DNA from: Pseudonocardiales bacterium
GTDB lineage: Bacteria; Actinomycetota; Actinomycetes; Mycobacteriales; Pseudonocardiaceae
NCBI GenBank assembly: GCA_019241525.1
Contig: JAFAWY010000147.1
Location: 91,884 to 155,883 of the forward strand
DNA length: 64,000 bases
Reading direction: 5' to 3'
Shown here: piece by piece, positions 50,085 to 58,951 of the stretch
Position numbering within the stretch: the first letter of the stretch is position 1
Layout: each line of letters starts with the position of its first letter
Position numbers and translations under genes: made by a program
The notes under the pieces: generated by a model
What the model was told of the DNA's origin: nothing
What the model saw: the letters and a program-made list of their open reading frames with translations, nothing else
The model's database searches: none

Positions 50085-50825
50085 ATGCTGCACAGTGTGG
50101 AAGATGCGCATCGAGCCAGTGTCCTCGTCGTTGACGACGAGCCGAACATCTTGGCGTTACTCTCCGCATCGCTGCGCCTGTCCGGGTTCGAGGTGCACGA
50201 GGCGGACAGCGGTGCCAGCGCCCTGAGCGCTGCTGCACAGGCCCGTCCGGACATCGTGGTGCTGGACGTGATGTTGCCTGACTGCGACGGCTTCACTCTT
50301 GCGCGCCGGTTACGCGCGGAATACGACGAGCTACCAGTGCTTTTCCTCACCGCACGTGACGGTGTTGATGATCGGATCGCGGGACTCACCGCAGGCGGCG
50401 ATGACTACGTGACCAAGCCGTTCAGCCTGGAGGAGCTGGTTTTGCGGCTGCGGGCGATCCTGCGCCGCACCCAACCGGCCCGCAACGGTGACTCCAGCGC
50501 GAACACGATCGCCTACGCGGATCTGGTCCTGGATGAAGAAGCACACGAGGTTCGTCGCGCCGGCGAGCTGGTGCAGTTGTCGCCGACCGAGTTCAACCTG
50601 TTGCGGTACCTGATGATCAATGCGGGGAAGGTGGTCAGCAAGACCCAGATCCTGGAGCGGGTGTGGAACTACGACTTCGGCGGTGACAGCCGGATCGTCG
50701 AGTCCTACATCAGCTACCTGCGCCGCAAGATCGACCGGACGAGCCTGCCGCTGATCCACACCATCCGGGGTGTCGGCTACACACTGCGGCTGCCCCGTGA
50801 CGCGCTGGGCAACGGTGTGTCGTGA
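50085..50825 (+). CDS. OmpR/PhoB-family response regulator
   Basis: 246 residues. Receiver: VLVVDDEPNILALL, phospho-Asp in DIVVLDVMLPDCDG, Thr in VLFLTARDG, Lys in DYVTKPFSLEEL. C-terminal winged helix: VQLSPTEFNLLRYLMINAGK, ILERVWNYDFGGDSRIVESY, HTIRGVGYTL. Coupled to the histidine kinase gene by GTGA. Resembles the mycobacterial TcrX/TrcR class, regulon unknown. An alternative start with better spacing is not obvious. Confidence 0.9.
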   Translation: MLHSVEDAHRASVLVVDDEPNILALLSASLRLSGFEVHEADSGASALSAAAQARPDIVVLDVMLPDCDGFTLARRLRAEYDELPVLFLTARDGVDDRIAGLTAGGDDYVTKPFSLEELVLRLRAILRRTQPARNGDSSANTIAYADLVLDEEAHEVRRAGELVQLSPTEFNLLRYLMINAGKVVSKTQILERVWNYDFGGDSRIVESYISYLRRKIDRTSLPLIHTIRGVGYTLRLPRDALGNGVS

Positions 50826-52282
50826 GAATCCCACGCCGGCCGCTGACCCTGCGCGGAAGGTTGATCGCCGCGCTGCTGGTGTTCTCGGCGGTCGGCCTGC
50901 TGCTGTTCGGTGGGGCGAGCGTGCTGCTGTTACGGCACTACCTGCTCAGCCGGGTTGACCAACAGCTGATGCACTTCTCCGTGCACCGGGTTTTCGACAC
51001 TCCACCACGAGTGCCCAGTGACGTCCGGATCACCGTCCTGAGACATGACGGCACGACCGCCCTGGAAACCGGTCAGCAGTCGGGCCAACCCGGCGGCCCG
51101 GCACTGCCCACCTGGGATCGGTCCAGCCAGCTGGCGCGCACCAGCACCCCGTTCACCGTGCTTGACGTTGCTGGCGGCAGTGACTGGCGAGTTCGCACCG
51201 TGCAGCTCCCGGATGAGCGGATCGTGGCCATCGCCGTCTCGCTGGCTTCGATCGAGGCGACGCTAAGCCGGCTGCAGATCATCGAGTGCATCGTGGGCGG
51301 CATCATCCTCGCCATGATCGGGGTGGTGGCAACGGTGGTGGTCGCCCTGGGGTTGCGGCCCCTGACCCGGATCGAGCGCACCGCCGAAGCCATAGCCGGG
51401 GGCGATCTGCAACGCCGGGTGCCCGACAGTGACCCGCGGACGGAGACAGGGCGCCTGGGGGCTGCGCTGAACGTCATGCTGGGCCGGCTTGCCGCCGCCA
51501 TCTCCGAACGTGAGCGCTCCGAGCAACGGCTGCGCCAGTTCGTGGCCGACGCGTCACACGAGCTGCGTACCCCGTTGACGTCCATCCGCGGTTTCGCTGA
51601 GCTGTACCGCCGCGGCGGCGCCCGCACGCCCGCCGAGATCGAGCTGCTCACCGGGCGGATCGAAGCTGAAGCCACCCGGATGGGCGTGCTCGTGGAGGAT
51701 CTGCTGCTACTGGCCCGGCTGGATCAGGAGCGGGCGCTGGATATCACCGACGTCGACTTGCTCGTCCTGGCCGCCGACGCGGTGCACGACGCTCAAGCCC
51801 GCGATCCGGGCCGGCCGGTGACACTGGCACCGGGTAGTGACGCCGTACACGTGCTGGGCGACGAGGACAAACTCCGGCAGGTGATCAGCAATCTGGTCAC
51901 CAATGCGCTGACGCACACCCCGGCCGGCACCCCGGTGCAACTGACGGTGCGTGCGTACGATTCGTCCGCTCCGGACACCCCACCGGTAGCGCAGGCGGGG
52001 GAGTTACCCGAAAAGCAGCTGCCGCCGTTGGGCGTGCTGGAAGTCCACGACGACGGGCCGGGCATTCCCGTTGAGGCGGCCACGCAGGTCTTCGACCGGT
52101 TCTACAGTTTCGTGCCCGGTATTGCCCCGGGCGCCGACCAGCGCCGCAACGGCAACCGCGGTGGCTCAGGCCTTGGCCTGGCGATCACCGCGGCAATCCT
52201 GGAAGCCCACAACGGGCGCATCGAGTTGCATACCGCTCCCCAGCAGGGCACGACCTTCCGGGTCCTGCTGCCCCTGGCATGA
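50822..52282 (+). CDS. Membrane sensor histidine kinase (HAMP, HisKA, HATPase)
   Basis: 486 residues from GTG 50822. First membrane helix LIAALLVFSAVGLLLFGGAS, an extracytoplasmic sensor of about 120 residues, second helix (CIVGGIILAMIGVVATVVVAL), a HAMP segment, then the phospho-acceptor His in FVADASHELRTPLTSIRGF, N box QVISNLVTNALTHTP, G1 EVHDDGPGIP, F box and GGSGLGLAITAAI. Cognate kinase of the preceding regulator. The sensor domain shows no ligand signature I know. Confidence 0.9.
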   Translation: MRIPRRPLTLRGRLIAALLVFSAVGLLLFGGASVLLLRHYLLSRVDQQLMHFSVHRVFDTPPRVPSDVRITVLRHDGTTALETGQQSGQPGGPALPTWDRSSQLARTSTPFTVLDVAGGSDWRVRTVQLPDERIVAIAVSLASIEATLSRLQIIECIVGGIILAMIGVVATVVVALGLRPLTRIERTAEAIAGGDLQRRVPDSDPRTETGRLGAALNVMLGRLAAAISERERSEQRLRQFVADASHELRTPLTSIRGFAELYRRGGARTPAEIELLTGRIEAEATRMGVLVEDLLLLARLDQERALDITDVDLLVLAADAVHDAQARDPGRPVTLAPGSDAVHVLGDEDKLRQVISNLVTNALTHTPAGTPVQLTVRAYDSSAPDTPPVAQAGELPEKQLPPLGVLEVHDDGPGIPVEAATQVFDRFYSFVPGIAPGADQRRNGNRGGSGLGLAITAAILEAHNGRIELHTAPQQGTTFRVLLPLA

Positions 52283-52419
52283 ACCCAGGCATGGCCGCAA
52301 CAGCGCTGATTGGTCGGCGTGTCCGTCCGGCGCGGCGCGAAACGCAACGAAACGCAACAGCGATAGCGTCGTTACTCCTTGTGGCGTAGCCCTGCTTTGG
52401 CAATTGAGGAGAGAGCAGT

Positions 52420-53487
52420 ATGACGATCCGCTCCGCAGGCAGGCATCGGAAGAGCAATCCCGCCCGCCGATCCCAGCCAGGGTCGCGGCGCTGGGTAGCG
52501 ATGCTCGTCCCGATGCTGGCGGTTACCACCGTGACCACAGTGGTGGGTGCGGTGAGTATGGCCAGCGCGGCGGACAACCCGAACCCCACCGTGATCGTCG
52601 GTGGTGATCCGCAAGGCCTGGCCGTTGACGCTGACGGCAAGCACGCCTATGTGGCCAGTTATGCCGACAACGCTCTCCGGGTGATCGATACCAACACCAA
52701 GCGAGTGGTCGGCAGCATCCATGTCGGTGCCAACCCGCTCGGTGTGGCGGTCGATCCCGACAGCCGGCACGCCTTCGTCACCAACTTTTCCGAGAACTCG
52801 GTCAGCGTGATCGACACCGGTTCCGGCAAACTGATCAAGAACGTGCCGGTCGGCGACAATCCGGCCAGTGTCGCGGTCTTCCCCCGTGGCCACTATGCCC
52901 TCGTCACCAACTTCTACGCCCACACGGTCAGCGTGATCAACAGCGCTACGCTGGCAGTGGTCGGGACAGTTCCGGTCGGTATCAGCCCCGACGGGGTGGC
53001 GATCGACCCCAAAGGCGAGCTCGCATACGTGGCCAACAGCGGCAGCAACACGGTCAGCGTGATCGACGTCAAGAACCAGAAGTTGGTCCGCACCATCACG
53101 GTCGGTCGCGCCCCGCAGAAGGTGGCGATCGACCCCGACGGCAAGCACATCTACGTGACCAATTTCGGTGACAACACCGTCAGCGTGATCGACGCGCCCG
53201 CTCAGCTGGATCTCGCTTACGTCCAGTCCCTGCTCAAGCTCAAGGTAAACAACACCATTCCGGTAGGCATCAACCCGCGCGGGCTGGCGGTCGACCCGGA
53301 CAGTCATCACGCCTTCGTCGTCAACACGGGCGAAGACACCATGAGCGTCATCGACACGGAAAACTCGGCATTGATCAATACCGCATACGTCGGCTTCTCC
53401 CCGGATCAGGTCGCGGTTGGACCCGACAGCACCGCATACATCACCTCCCGCGGGGACGGAACCGTCACCGTCATCCGCCCGTCGTGA
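52420..53487 (+). CDS. Secreted YVTN-type beta-propeller protein
   Basis: 355 residues with GAGGAGAG before ATG 52420. A basic N-terminus and hydrophobic stretch end at ASA-AD, a likely signal peptidase site. The rest is seven blades of about 42 residues, each with variants of VAVDPDSRHAFVTNFSENSV and SVIDT, the pattern of bacterial and archaeal surface-layer YVTN propellers. No catalytic residues; probably a cell-surface or secreted scaffold/binding protein. Independent gene just after the two-component system; co-regulation is possible. Confidence 0.82.
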   Translation: MTIRSAGRHRKSNPARRSQPGSRRWVAMLVPMLAVTTVTTVVGAVSMASAADNPNPTVIVGGDPQGLAVDADGKHAYVASYADNALRVIDTNTKRVVGSIHVGANPLGVAVDPDSRHAFVTNFSENSVSVIDTGSGKLIKNVPVGDNPASVAVFPRGHYALVTNFYAHTVSVINSATLAVVGTVPVGISPDGVAIDPKGELAYVANSGSNTVSVIDVKNQKLVRTITVGRAPQKVAIDPDGKHIYVTNFGDNTVSVIDAPAQLDLAYVQSLLKLKVNNTIPVGINPRGLAVDPDSHHAFVVNTGEDTMSVIDTENSALINTAYVGFSPDQVAVGPDSTAYITSRGDGTVTVIRPS

Positions 53488-53765
53488 TCACGCAGGGTGC
53501 AACGCCTAGCGATAATGCTTTAACATCCCATCGCTTTCTGCATTGACCCGTAACAGCCTGTATTCAAATAGCAAATGCTCAGCGCTAGTACTCGGTGACG
53601 GTAAGCAATGCCGTTTCACCTATTGGAACGCTCTATTGCGGATCCTGCTGTTTGGTGACGTGTGCGAGAAACAATGGCTGTTCGCGCGTAACAGCGAGAT
53701 GTCGCGGTCCGATGATCCGTAGCGGGATGGCGGCAGGGGCCTGACGTAGCGGTAGGTGGTCTGAA

Positions 53766-54434
53766 ATGATTTTTTTCACCACTTACGTCACCGTAATACG
53801 GCGTAGTCAAGAGTGGACTGAAACGCGTCGAGGCACCCCTGCCCGGGTAGAAGGCACAACGGTTCGCCTGCCGATCGGTACGGATGTACAGGCGGGCGAT
53901 CATCTGGAACATGTGCCTACCAACGACGAGATACGACGGATGCTCGTGATCGACGTCGTATCGCCGTACATGCCTGGCGCAAACGAAGACGATGATCACA
54001 TCGAGGTAACCTGCGTACCGGTCACGCGGGTGACCTTTCCTCCGTTTGTGGCGCCGGTCCTGCACCCGGCGATGTCCGTGCCGATCAAACTGGCGGAAGA
54101 CGGACGGACTTCCGAAGCAGTCACCGAGGCGTTCCGGCTGGTCGAAGATCGAGTCCGGTTGCTGACTGGAAGTGACAGCACAGGACACACGCTCATGGAG
54201 TCGGTGTTCGGGACGAGACCGCCAAGACTCGATATTGCTACCGCAGCGGGTCCCGCCGCCAGGGACGAACGTGAGGGCTTCCGGCTGCTGTTCCTCGGTG
54301 CCATGCTCGGGGTACGCAGCCAAAGCGTGGCAGCTGGCGGGATCCCGGCCACGGTGGAAGAGACGTTGGAGTACTTGTCATTGGCGAGCATGCTCATCCG
54401 CCGCCTAGACCGTGCGGGGGCCAAGGCCAGCTGA
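53766..54434 (+). CDS. Ymh/TIGR02391-like (HEPN-type) protein
   Basis: 222 residues with AGGTGG six bases before ATG 53766. The N-terminal 90 residues form a predicted beta-rich region with no named family. The C-terminal half (SEAVTEAFRLVEDRVRLLTG, TGHTLMESVFG, ERE-GFRLLFLGAMLGVRSQS, ATVEETLEYLSLASMLIRRL) matches the helical pattern of the TIGR02391/Ymh group, HEPN-like proteins often found near defence genes and prophages. The usual NPxSH or RxxxxH motif is RSQSV without His, so RNase activity is doubtful. The flanking 53488-53765 is noticeably AT-richer and holds no other gene. Confidence 0.5.
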   Translation: MIFFTTYVTVIRRSQEWTETRRGTPARVEGTTVRLPIGTDVQAGDHLEHVPTNDEIRRMLVIDVVSPYMPGANEDDDHIEVTCVPVTRVTFPPFVAPVLHPAMSVPIKLAEDGRTSEAVTEAFRLVEDRVRLLTGSDSTGHTLMESVFGTRPPRLDIATAAGPAARDEREGFRLLFLGAMLGVRSQSVAAGGIPATVEETLEYLSLASMLIRRLDRAGAKAS

Positions 54435-54447
54435 GACCCGACCTGCT

Positions 54448-55335
54448 TCATCGAGCGTTAATGCCGGTCAGTTCCTGATAGAAGTCCTCGAGTGACCGGT
54501 TGCGTGGGGTCAACTCCTGGAGTGGTATGTGATGTTCGGCCGCGGCCGAGGCAATCCTCCACGAGTCGATCCCGGTAACTGACAGCCCACCGCCAGAGTC
54601 GGCACGCACGGTGGCACCCAGGTCGGTGAGCACCCGCGTCAGCCCGCTGCGGCGCGGCGAGCGCACGAGTACGTCACGGTGAAATCGATCGATCAGCTCT
54701 GCGGTAGCAGCTTCCATGATCAATTCTCCGTGGTTGATGATGAGCAGCTGGTCGGCGGTCAGCGCCATGTCCTGCATCTGACTGCTGGACACGAGAACCG
54801 TCCGGCCCTCATCGGCCAGCGACTGCATCAGATCCCGAGTCCACTCGATGCTGTCCGCGTCCAGCCCTTGCATGGGTTCGTCGAACAACAGGACACCAGG
54901 GTCATTGAGTAGTGCTCCGGCGACTCCGATCCGTTGGCGCATACCACGGGGCAACTCACTGACGCGCTTGTTGGCCATCGCGGACAGCTCCACCTCTCGG
55001 AGCACCTCGGTGACACGGTGTGGGCCTATGCCCGATGCACGGCCGAGGAACCGCAGATGGTCCGCTGCGGTGCAGTCGCCCGGCACCGCCTTCGCGTCCA
55101 GCATCGCTCCTACTGTCTGCATCGGCCTTTCCAGGACGGTGCGGCAGTGCCCGTTGACGAGTGCGGTGCCGGATGTCGGGGCGTCGAGGCCGAGGATGAT
55201 CCGCATAGTGGTCGACTTCCCGGAACCCTTCGGTCCGACAAAGCCGGTTACCATGCCCGGGCGGGCGATGAACGACAGCTGGTTAACCGCGCGCTTATCT
55301 CCATAATCCTTGATCAGCTCGCGTACCTCGATCAT
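54448..55335 (-). CDS. Orphan ABC transporter ATPase with degenerate catalytic motifs
   Basis: 295 residues from ATG 55335 (the frame extends to 55416). Walker A GPKGSGKSTT and Walker B VLLFDEPMQGLD are intact, but the signature reads LPRGMRQR without the usual Ser-Gly pair, and the switch region reads VSSSQMQDM where relatives have a histidine (SSHLMSEM). The architecture is that of multidrug/antibiotic-export ATPases with a C-terminal extension. No permease gene is nearby. It may be decaying, or it may act as a non-transport or inefficient ATPase. Convergent with the HEPN-like gene and divergent from the kinase. Confidence 0.7.
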   Translation of the reverse strand: MIEVRELIKDYGDKRAVNQLSFIARPGMVTGFVGPKGSGKSTTMRIILGLDAPTSGTALVNGHCRTVLERPMQTVGAMLDAKAVPGDCTAADHLRFLGRASGIGPHRVTEVLREVELSAMANKRVSELPRGMRQRIGVAGALLNDPGVLLFDEPMQGLDADSIEWTRDLMQSLADEGRTVLVSSSQMQDMALTADQLLIINHGELIMEAATAELIDRFHRDVLVRSPRRSGLTRVLTDLGATVRADSGGGLSVTGIDSWRIASAAAEHHIPLQELTPRNRSLEDFYQELTGINAR

Positions 55336-55446
55336 GCCTGCAATGCTGCCGTGTGCAGGTGCGATGCACATCGGAGCACGGTCTGGAATACGTGGTCGGA
55401 CCCAGGTCTGACGCACTGTCTGTGAAATGCGGTTACCGTTGCCGAT

Positions 55447-56649
55447 GTGACCGAACCCGCTGGCATTTCCGGCGTGTCGCCGCCGCGGTTTCGACAGCGC
55501 TTATGGCAGGTCGTCGTGTTCGACCTGTTGCCTGCCGTGTGGATCGTCTTGCTCACCGTCAACGCCACCCTCTACGCCGCCGTCGGTCCGTCCATCGTGG
55601 CGGCTGTCGGGGTGGGGCTGGTGGCGCTTTCGCTCGGTGTTCTCCTTGCTATCCGCAGGTGGCAGCCGATTCCGGTGTTCGGTCTCGTCCTCGCCGTAAC
55701 GGTCATCGCCGCGTTTTTGGGTATGCCGATTGCGGTAACCGTGCTGGCCGTGGCGGTCGCCCTTTACCCGGTCGCGCTGTCTGTGGGGCCGAGGCGGGCA
55801 GCCATCGCGCTGCGTGTCGCGCTGCTGTCCGTCACGCTGGTGGCAGTACTCACCTCCACCGTACTGAAGCCTCATTTCCTTCTCGTCACACCGGATCCCA
55901 AATACACTGACATCTTTGCCTCGCTGACTTCCGGGTGGTTGGCCATCGGCGTGGCCTGGGCGTTTGGTCGCAATGTCCGAGCCCGCCGCGAATACGCCGA
56001 ACAGATCGCCGACCACCGTGCACAGAAGGCTGTCTCCGAGGAGCGGTTGCGGATCGCCAGGGAAATGCATGACGTGGTCGCGCACAGCATGAGCGTGATC
56101 GTGATGAAAGCGGCCGTGGCCAACCACGTGTACGACACGCGTCCGGAGGAGAGCCGGGAAGCGCTCGGCGTCATCGAATCCGTGGGCCGCGCTGCACTCG
56201 CTGACATTCACCGCGTACTCGGCTCGTTGAGGTCCGAGGAAGAGGCCGACCTTGCACCCAACCCAGGCCTTGACGAACTCCCGCAACTCGTCGAAAACGC
56301 CCGACTGGCTGATGTCCAGGTCGAACTGGACCGCGGGCCCATCCCCGCATTGCCCACTGCGGTTCAGCTGTCTGCATACCGGATCGTGCAAGAGGCGCTG
56401 ACCAACGTCATCAAGCACACCGTGGCGCCAGTGCGATGCACTGTCCGTATCACCGCCGAGCCTGGTGAGCTTCAGCTGGCGGTTATCGATGACGGCAGGC
56501 CCAATGGCCCGGTGGGCAGTCCTGGCCACGGCTTGATCGGCATGCGAGAACGGGCCGCGCTGCACGACGGAACTCTCACGGCGGGTCGCCAACCCAACGG
56601 CGGCTTCGCGGTGCACGCCCGCTTGCCGTACGACGCGGGGCCCGCATGA
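55447..56649 (+). CDS. NarL-type sensor histidine kinase
   Basis: 400 residues from GTG 55447. About five membrane helices within the first 160 residues, then the HisKA_3 box RLRIAREMHDVVAHSMSVIV with its phospho-accepting His, and an HATPase domain (SAYRIVQEALTNVIKHT, AVIDDGRP, GHGLIGMRERAALHDGTL). This is the DesK/LiaS/NarX-like class frequent in Actinobacteria and often next to ABC exporters. Overlaps the regulator by ATGA. The neighbouring ABC ATPase suggests a former drug- or peptide-sensing system. Confidence 0.88.
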   Translation: MTEPAGISGVSPPRFRQRLWQVVVFDLLPAVWIVLLTVNATLYAAVGPSIVAAVGVGLVALSLGVLLAIRRWQPIPVFGLVLAVTVIAAFLGMPIAVTVLAVAVALYPVALSVGPRRAAIALRVALLSVTLVAVLTSTVLKPHFLLVTPDPKYTDIFASLTSGWLAIGVAWAFGRNVRARREYAEQIADHRAQKAVSEERLRIAREMHDVVAHSMSVIVMKAAVANHVYDTRPEESREALGVIESVGRAALADIHRVLGSLRSEEEADLAPNPGLDELPQLVENARLADVQVELDRGPIPALPTAVQLSAYRIVQEALTNVIKHTVAPVRCTVRITAEPGELQLAVIDDGRPNGPVGSPGHGLIGMRERAALHDGTLTAGRQPNGGFAVHARLPYDAGPA

Positions 56650-57317
56650 CTGGCTCTGAGGTCCGGGTACTGCTTGCCGACGATCAGGCACTGTTGCGCG
56701 GCAGCCTGCGAGTACTCATCGACACCGACCCGGGTCTGACCGTCGTGGGCGAAGCAGGCACCGGTGCCGAGGCAGTCGAGCTGGTCGAACAGTGCCGTCC
56801 GGACGTGGTGTTGATGGACGTGCGCATGCCGGTGATGGATGGCATCGAGGCCACCCGAAGGCTTACCGCCAAAGAATCCACTCCGAAAGTTCTCGTACTC
56901 ACCACGTTCGACTTGGACGAATACGTGTATTCCGCGCTGCGCGCCGGAGCCAGCGGCTTTCTTCTCAAGGACACGCCGCCGGCTCAATTACTCGATGCGA
57001 TACGAGTCGTTGCCTCGGGTGAAGCGTTACTGGCACCCACGGTCACGCGACGGCTGATCGCTGAGTTCGTCCGTAACCCGGCGCCGGCCCGGCGCCCCAC
57101 CCGCTCGCTTGCCGGGATCACTGATCGGGAACGCGAGGTGCTCACATTGATCGCGCGCGGCTTGTGTAACAGCGAGATCGAAAATTACCTGCATTTGAGC
57201 CGGGGAACGGTCAAGACGCACATTGGTCGGCTGCTTGCCAAGCTCGACGCCCGGGACCGCGCTCAGCTGGTCATCGTCGGTTATGAGACCGGCTTGGTCG
57301 GCACCGTCTCTACGTAG
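56646..57317 (+). CDS. NarL/LuxR-family response regulator
   Basis: 223 residues. Receiver with VLLADDQALL, phospho-Asp in PDVVLMDVRMPVMDG, VLVLTTFDLDEYVY, Lys in GFLLKDTPPAQL; LuxR helix-turn-helix ITDREREVLTLIARGLCNSE and GTVKTHIGRLLAKLDARDRA. It works with the upstream kinase. It ends 83 bp before the beta-lactamase/NRPS genes, so it could regulate them. Confidence 0.88.
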   Translation: MTGSEVRVLLADDQALLRGSLRVLIDTDPGLTVVGEAGTGAEAVELVEQCRPDVVLMDVRMPVMDGIEATRRLTAKESTPKVLVLTTFDLDEYVYSALRAGASGFLLKDTPPAQLLDAIRVVASGEALLAPTVTRRLIAEFVRNPAPARRPTRSLAGITDREREVLTLIARGLCNSEIENYLHLSRGTVKTHIGRLLAKLDARDRAQLVIVGYETGLVGTVST

Positions 57318-57366
57318 CGCGAAGGACTAACTCCGTACCGCATGGGGCCCTTAAGTCGACCCTAAG

Positions 57367-57380
57367 GCCCTTCGAAGGGC
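57367..57380. promoter_or_regulatory. Palindromic site upstream of the biosynthetic genes
   Basis: GCCCTTCGAAGGGC is a perfect 14-bp palindrome 20 bp before ATG 57401; just upstream, GGGCCCTTA (57345-57353) and CTAAGGCCC (57362-57370) form an imperfect further dyad. The nested symmetry could be an operator for the PBP-type thioesterase/NRPS unit or a terminator for the regulator gene; there is no T-run. Confidence 0.45.
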
Positions 57381-57400
57381 GCAACCTTAACGTGTGATCC

Positions 57401-58894
57401 ATGGGCGAGGTTGCGGCGTGTGATCGACCTGTCGTCAGCATGTTGGAGGAATTTCACTCCATAGGATCAGGCAGTGGGAACGGCAATATCCCATTAAGTG
57501 GAACGGGCGTAACGCCAGCGTCGCTAAATACTCACTGGCTGGCCGACACTCTCGCCGCACTGGCCAACCGCCACCAGGTGCCGGGTGCGCAGCTCGCCGT
57601 ACACCACGGCGGGGCCACGATCACGGCCGAATTCGGTGAGCTGGAACACGGAACGGAGATTCCGGTCGCCAGCACGACTGCCTTCCCCATCGGGTCAATC
57701 ACCAAACTGGCCACGGCGACTCTGGCGATGATCCTGGTCGCGGACGGTGATCTCGAGCTTGATGCCCCGTTGGCCGAGCACCTGCCCGAACTGGATGACC
57801 TGGGTGAGCAGCTCACCTTGTGCCACTTGCTCAGCCATACCAGTGGATTCGCCGAGAGCCCGGACCCGCCAAAGTTGTCCAAATTGTCGCTGGGGCGCTA
57901 CGTACGAGAGCACTGCCGCTGGGAGGACCTGCTGCTACCGCCGGGGACCGGTTTTTCTTATTCGACCCGGAATTACGCCCTCGTCGGCTACCTGATCGAA
58001 ACGATCACCGGCATGAGCTGGCCGGAGGCCATGGAGGCGATCCTGCTGCGCCCGTTGGGCATTGACCTCACCATGGTGGTGGGATCAATGCGGACTTTCC
58101 CCCGACGCCCCGTTGCCACTGGTCACTCGGTTAACCCGATTCTGGGCCGGATCCGGCCCGTACAGCAGTCGCTTGCCGCCGCCGAAGCCCCGGCTGGGGC
58201 GCTGGCGATGAGTGCTGTCGATCTGGTGACTTTGGGTCTGATGCACGTCGGGCCGGGTTTCCCGGAGCTGCTTCCGGTGAGTTATGCCGAATGCATGCGG
58301 CAAGCCGTTCCCGGTGCCGATCCGTTCGGGCTGGCCGACGGCTGGGGACCTGGGTTGGCCACGTTCCAGGAGGGTGGTACCGGCTGGGTGGGCCACGACG
58401 GCAATGCCGACGGCACCTCCTGCTACCTGCGCATCCAGCCGGCTGGTGGGTGGGTGGTGGCGCTCACCACGAACGCCAATACCGGGGTATTGCTCTGGGA
58501 GGAGCTACAGGCCGAGCTACGGCGGGCAAACGTGCCCCTGGCCGCACGCCAGCGAGACATCTCGTCCCGAGCGCCGGCGATCTGTCCCGCCGAGTTCGTG
58601 GGTAGCTACTCGAACGGCCCGGCAGAATATCTGGTCATTGCCGGGGATGATGGATCGCTGTGCATTGAAGCCGGCGGTGATCTCATTGCTCGTTTAGCTT
58701 TCTACGACGACCTCAATTTTGTGATTCAGGACCCCGCCTCAGGTCAGGGACAGCATGTCGGGCGTTTTCTGCGCGACCCGAGCACCAATCAAATTGAGCA
58801 TTTTCAAATCGGTGGCCGGCTGGCTTCACGGCGACCTGTCGCCGTGCCGGATTCTCGATCGCCAATCGAGTCGCTACCCGGGGTGCTCGCCTGA
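57401..58894 (+). CDS. Beta-lactamase/PBP-fold serine hydrolase, candidate trans-acting NRPS cyclase
   Basis: 497 residues. Serine beta-lactamase-fold domain with S-x-x-K in PIGSITKLATAT, Tyr in GFSYSTRNYALVGY and His in WVGHDGN, then a lipocalin-like beta domain at the C-terminus (CPAEFVGSYSNGPAEYLVIA onward). No signal peptide, so it is cytoplasmic. This architecture is that of PBP-type thioesterases such as SurE, which release and cyclise NRPS products in trans, and the gene sits 57 bp upstream of an NRPS gene. It could also be a peptidase or self-resistance enzyme. Alternative start ATG 57440. Confidence 0.72.
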   Translation: MGEVAACDRPVVSMLEEFHSIGSGSGNGNIPLSGTGVTPASLNTHWLADTLAALANRHQVPGAQLAVHHGGATITAEFGELEHGTEIPVASTTAFPIGSITKLATATLAMILVADGDLELDAPLAEHLPELDDLGEQLTLCHLLSHTSGFAESPDPPKLSKLSLGRYVREHCRWEDLLLPPGTGFSYSTRNYALVGYLIETITGMSWPEAMEAILLRPLGIDLTMVVGSMRTFPRRPVATGHSVNPILGRIRPVQQSLAAAEAPAGALAMSAVDLVTLGLMHVGPGFPELLPVSYAECMRQAVPGADPFGLADGWGPGLATFQEGGTGWVGHDGNADGTSCYLRIQPAGGWVVALTTNANTGVLLWEELQAELRRANVPLAARQRDISSRAPAICPAEFVGSYSNGPAEYLVIAGDDGSLCIEAGGDLIARLAFYDDLNFVIQDPASGQGQHVGRFLRDPSTNQIEHFQIGGRLASRRPVAVPDSRSPIESLPGVLA

Positions 58895-58951
58895 GCATTT
58901 TGCACCGGAATCCACTCTTCATTGGCCGTGCCCAGGAGGATTCGACAAAGT

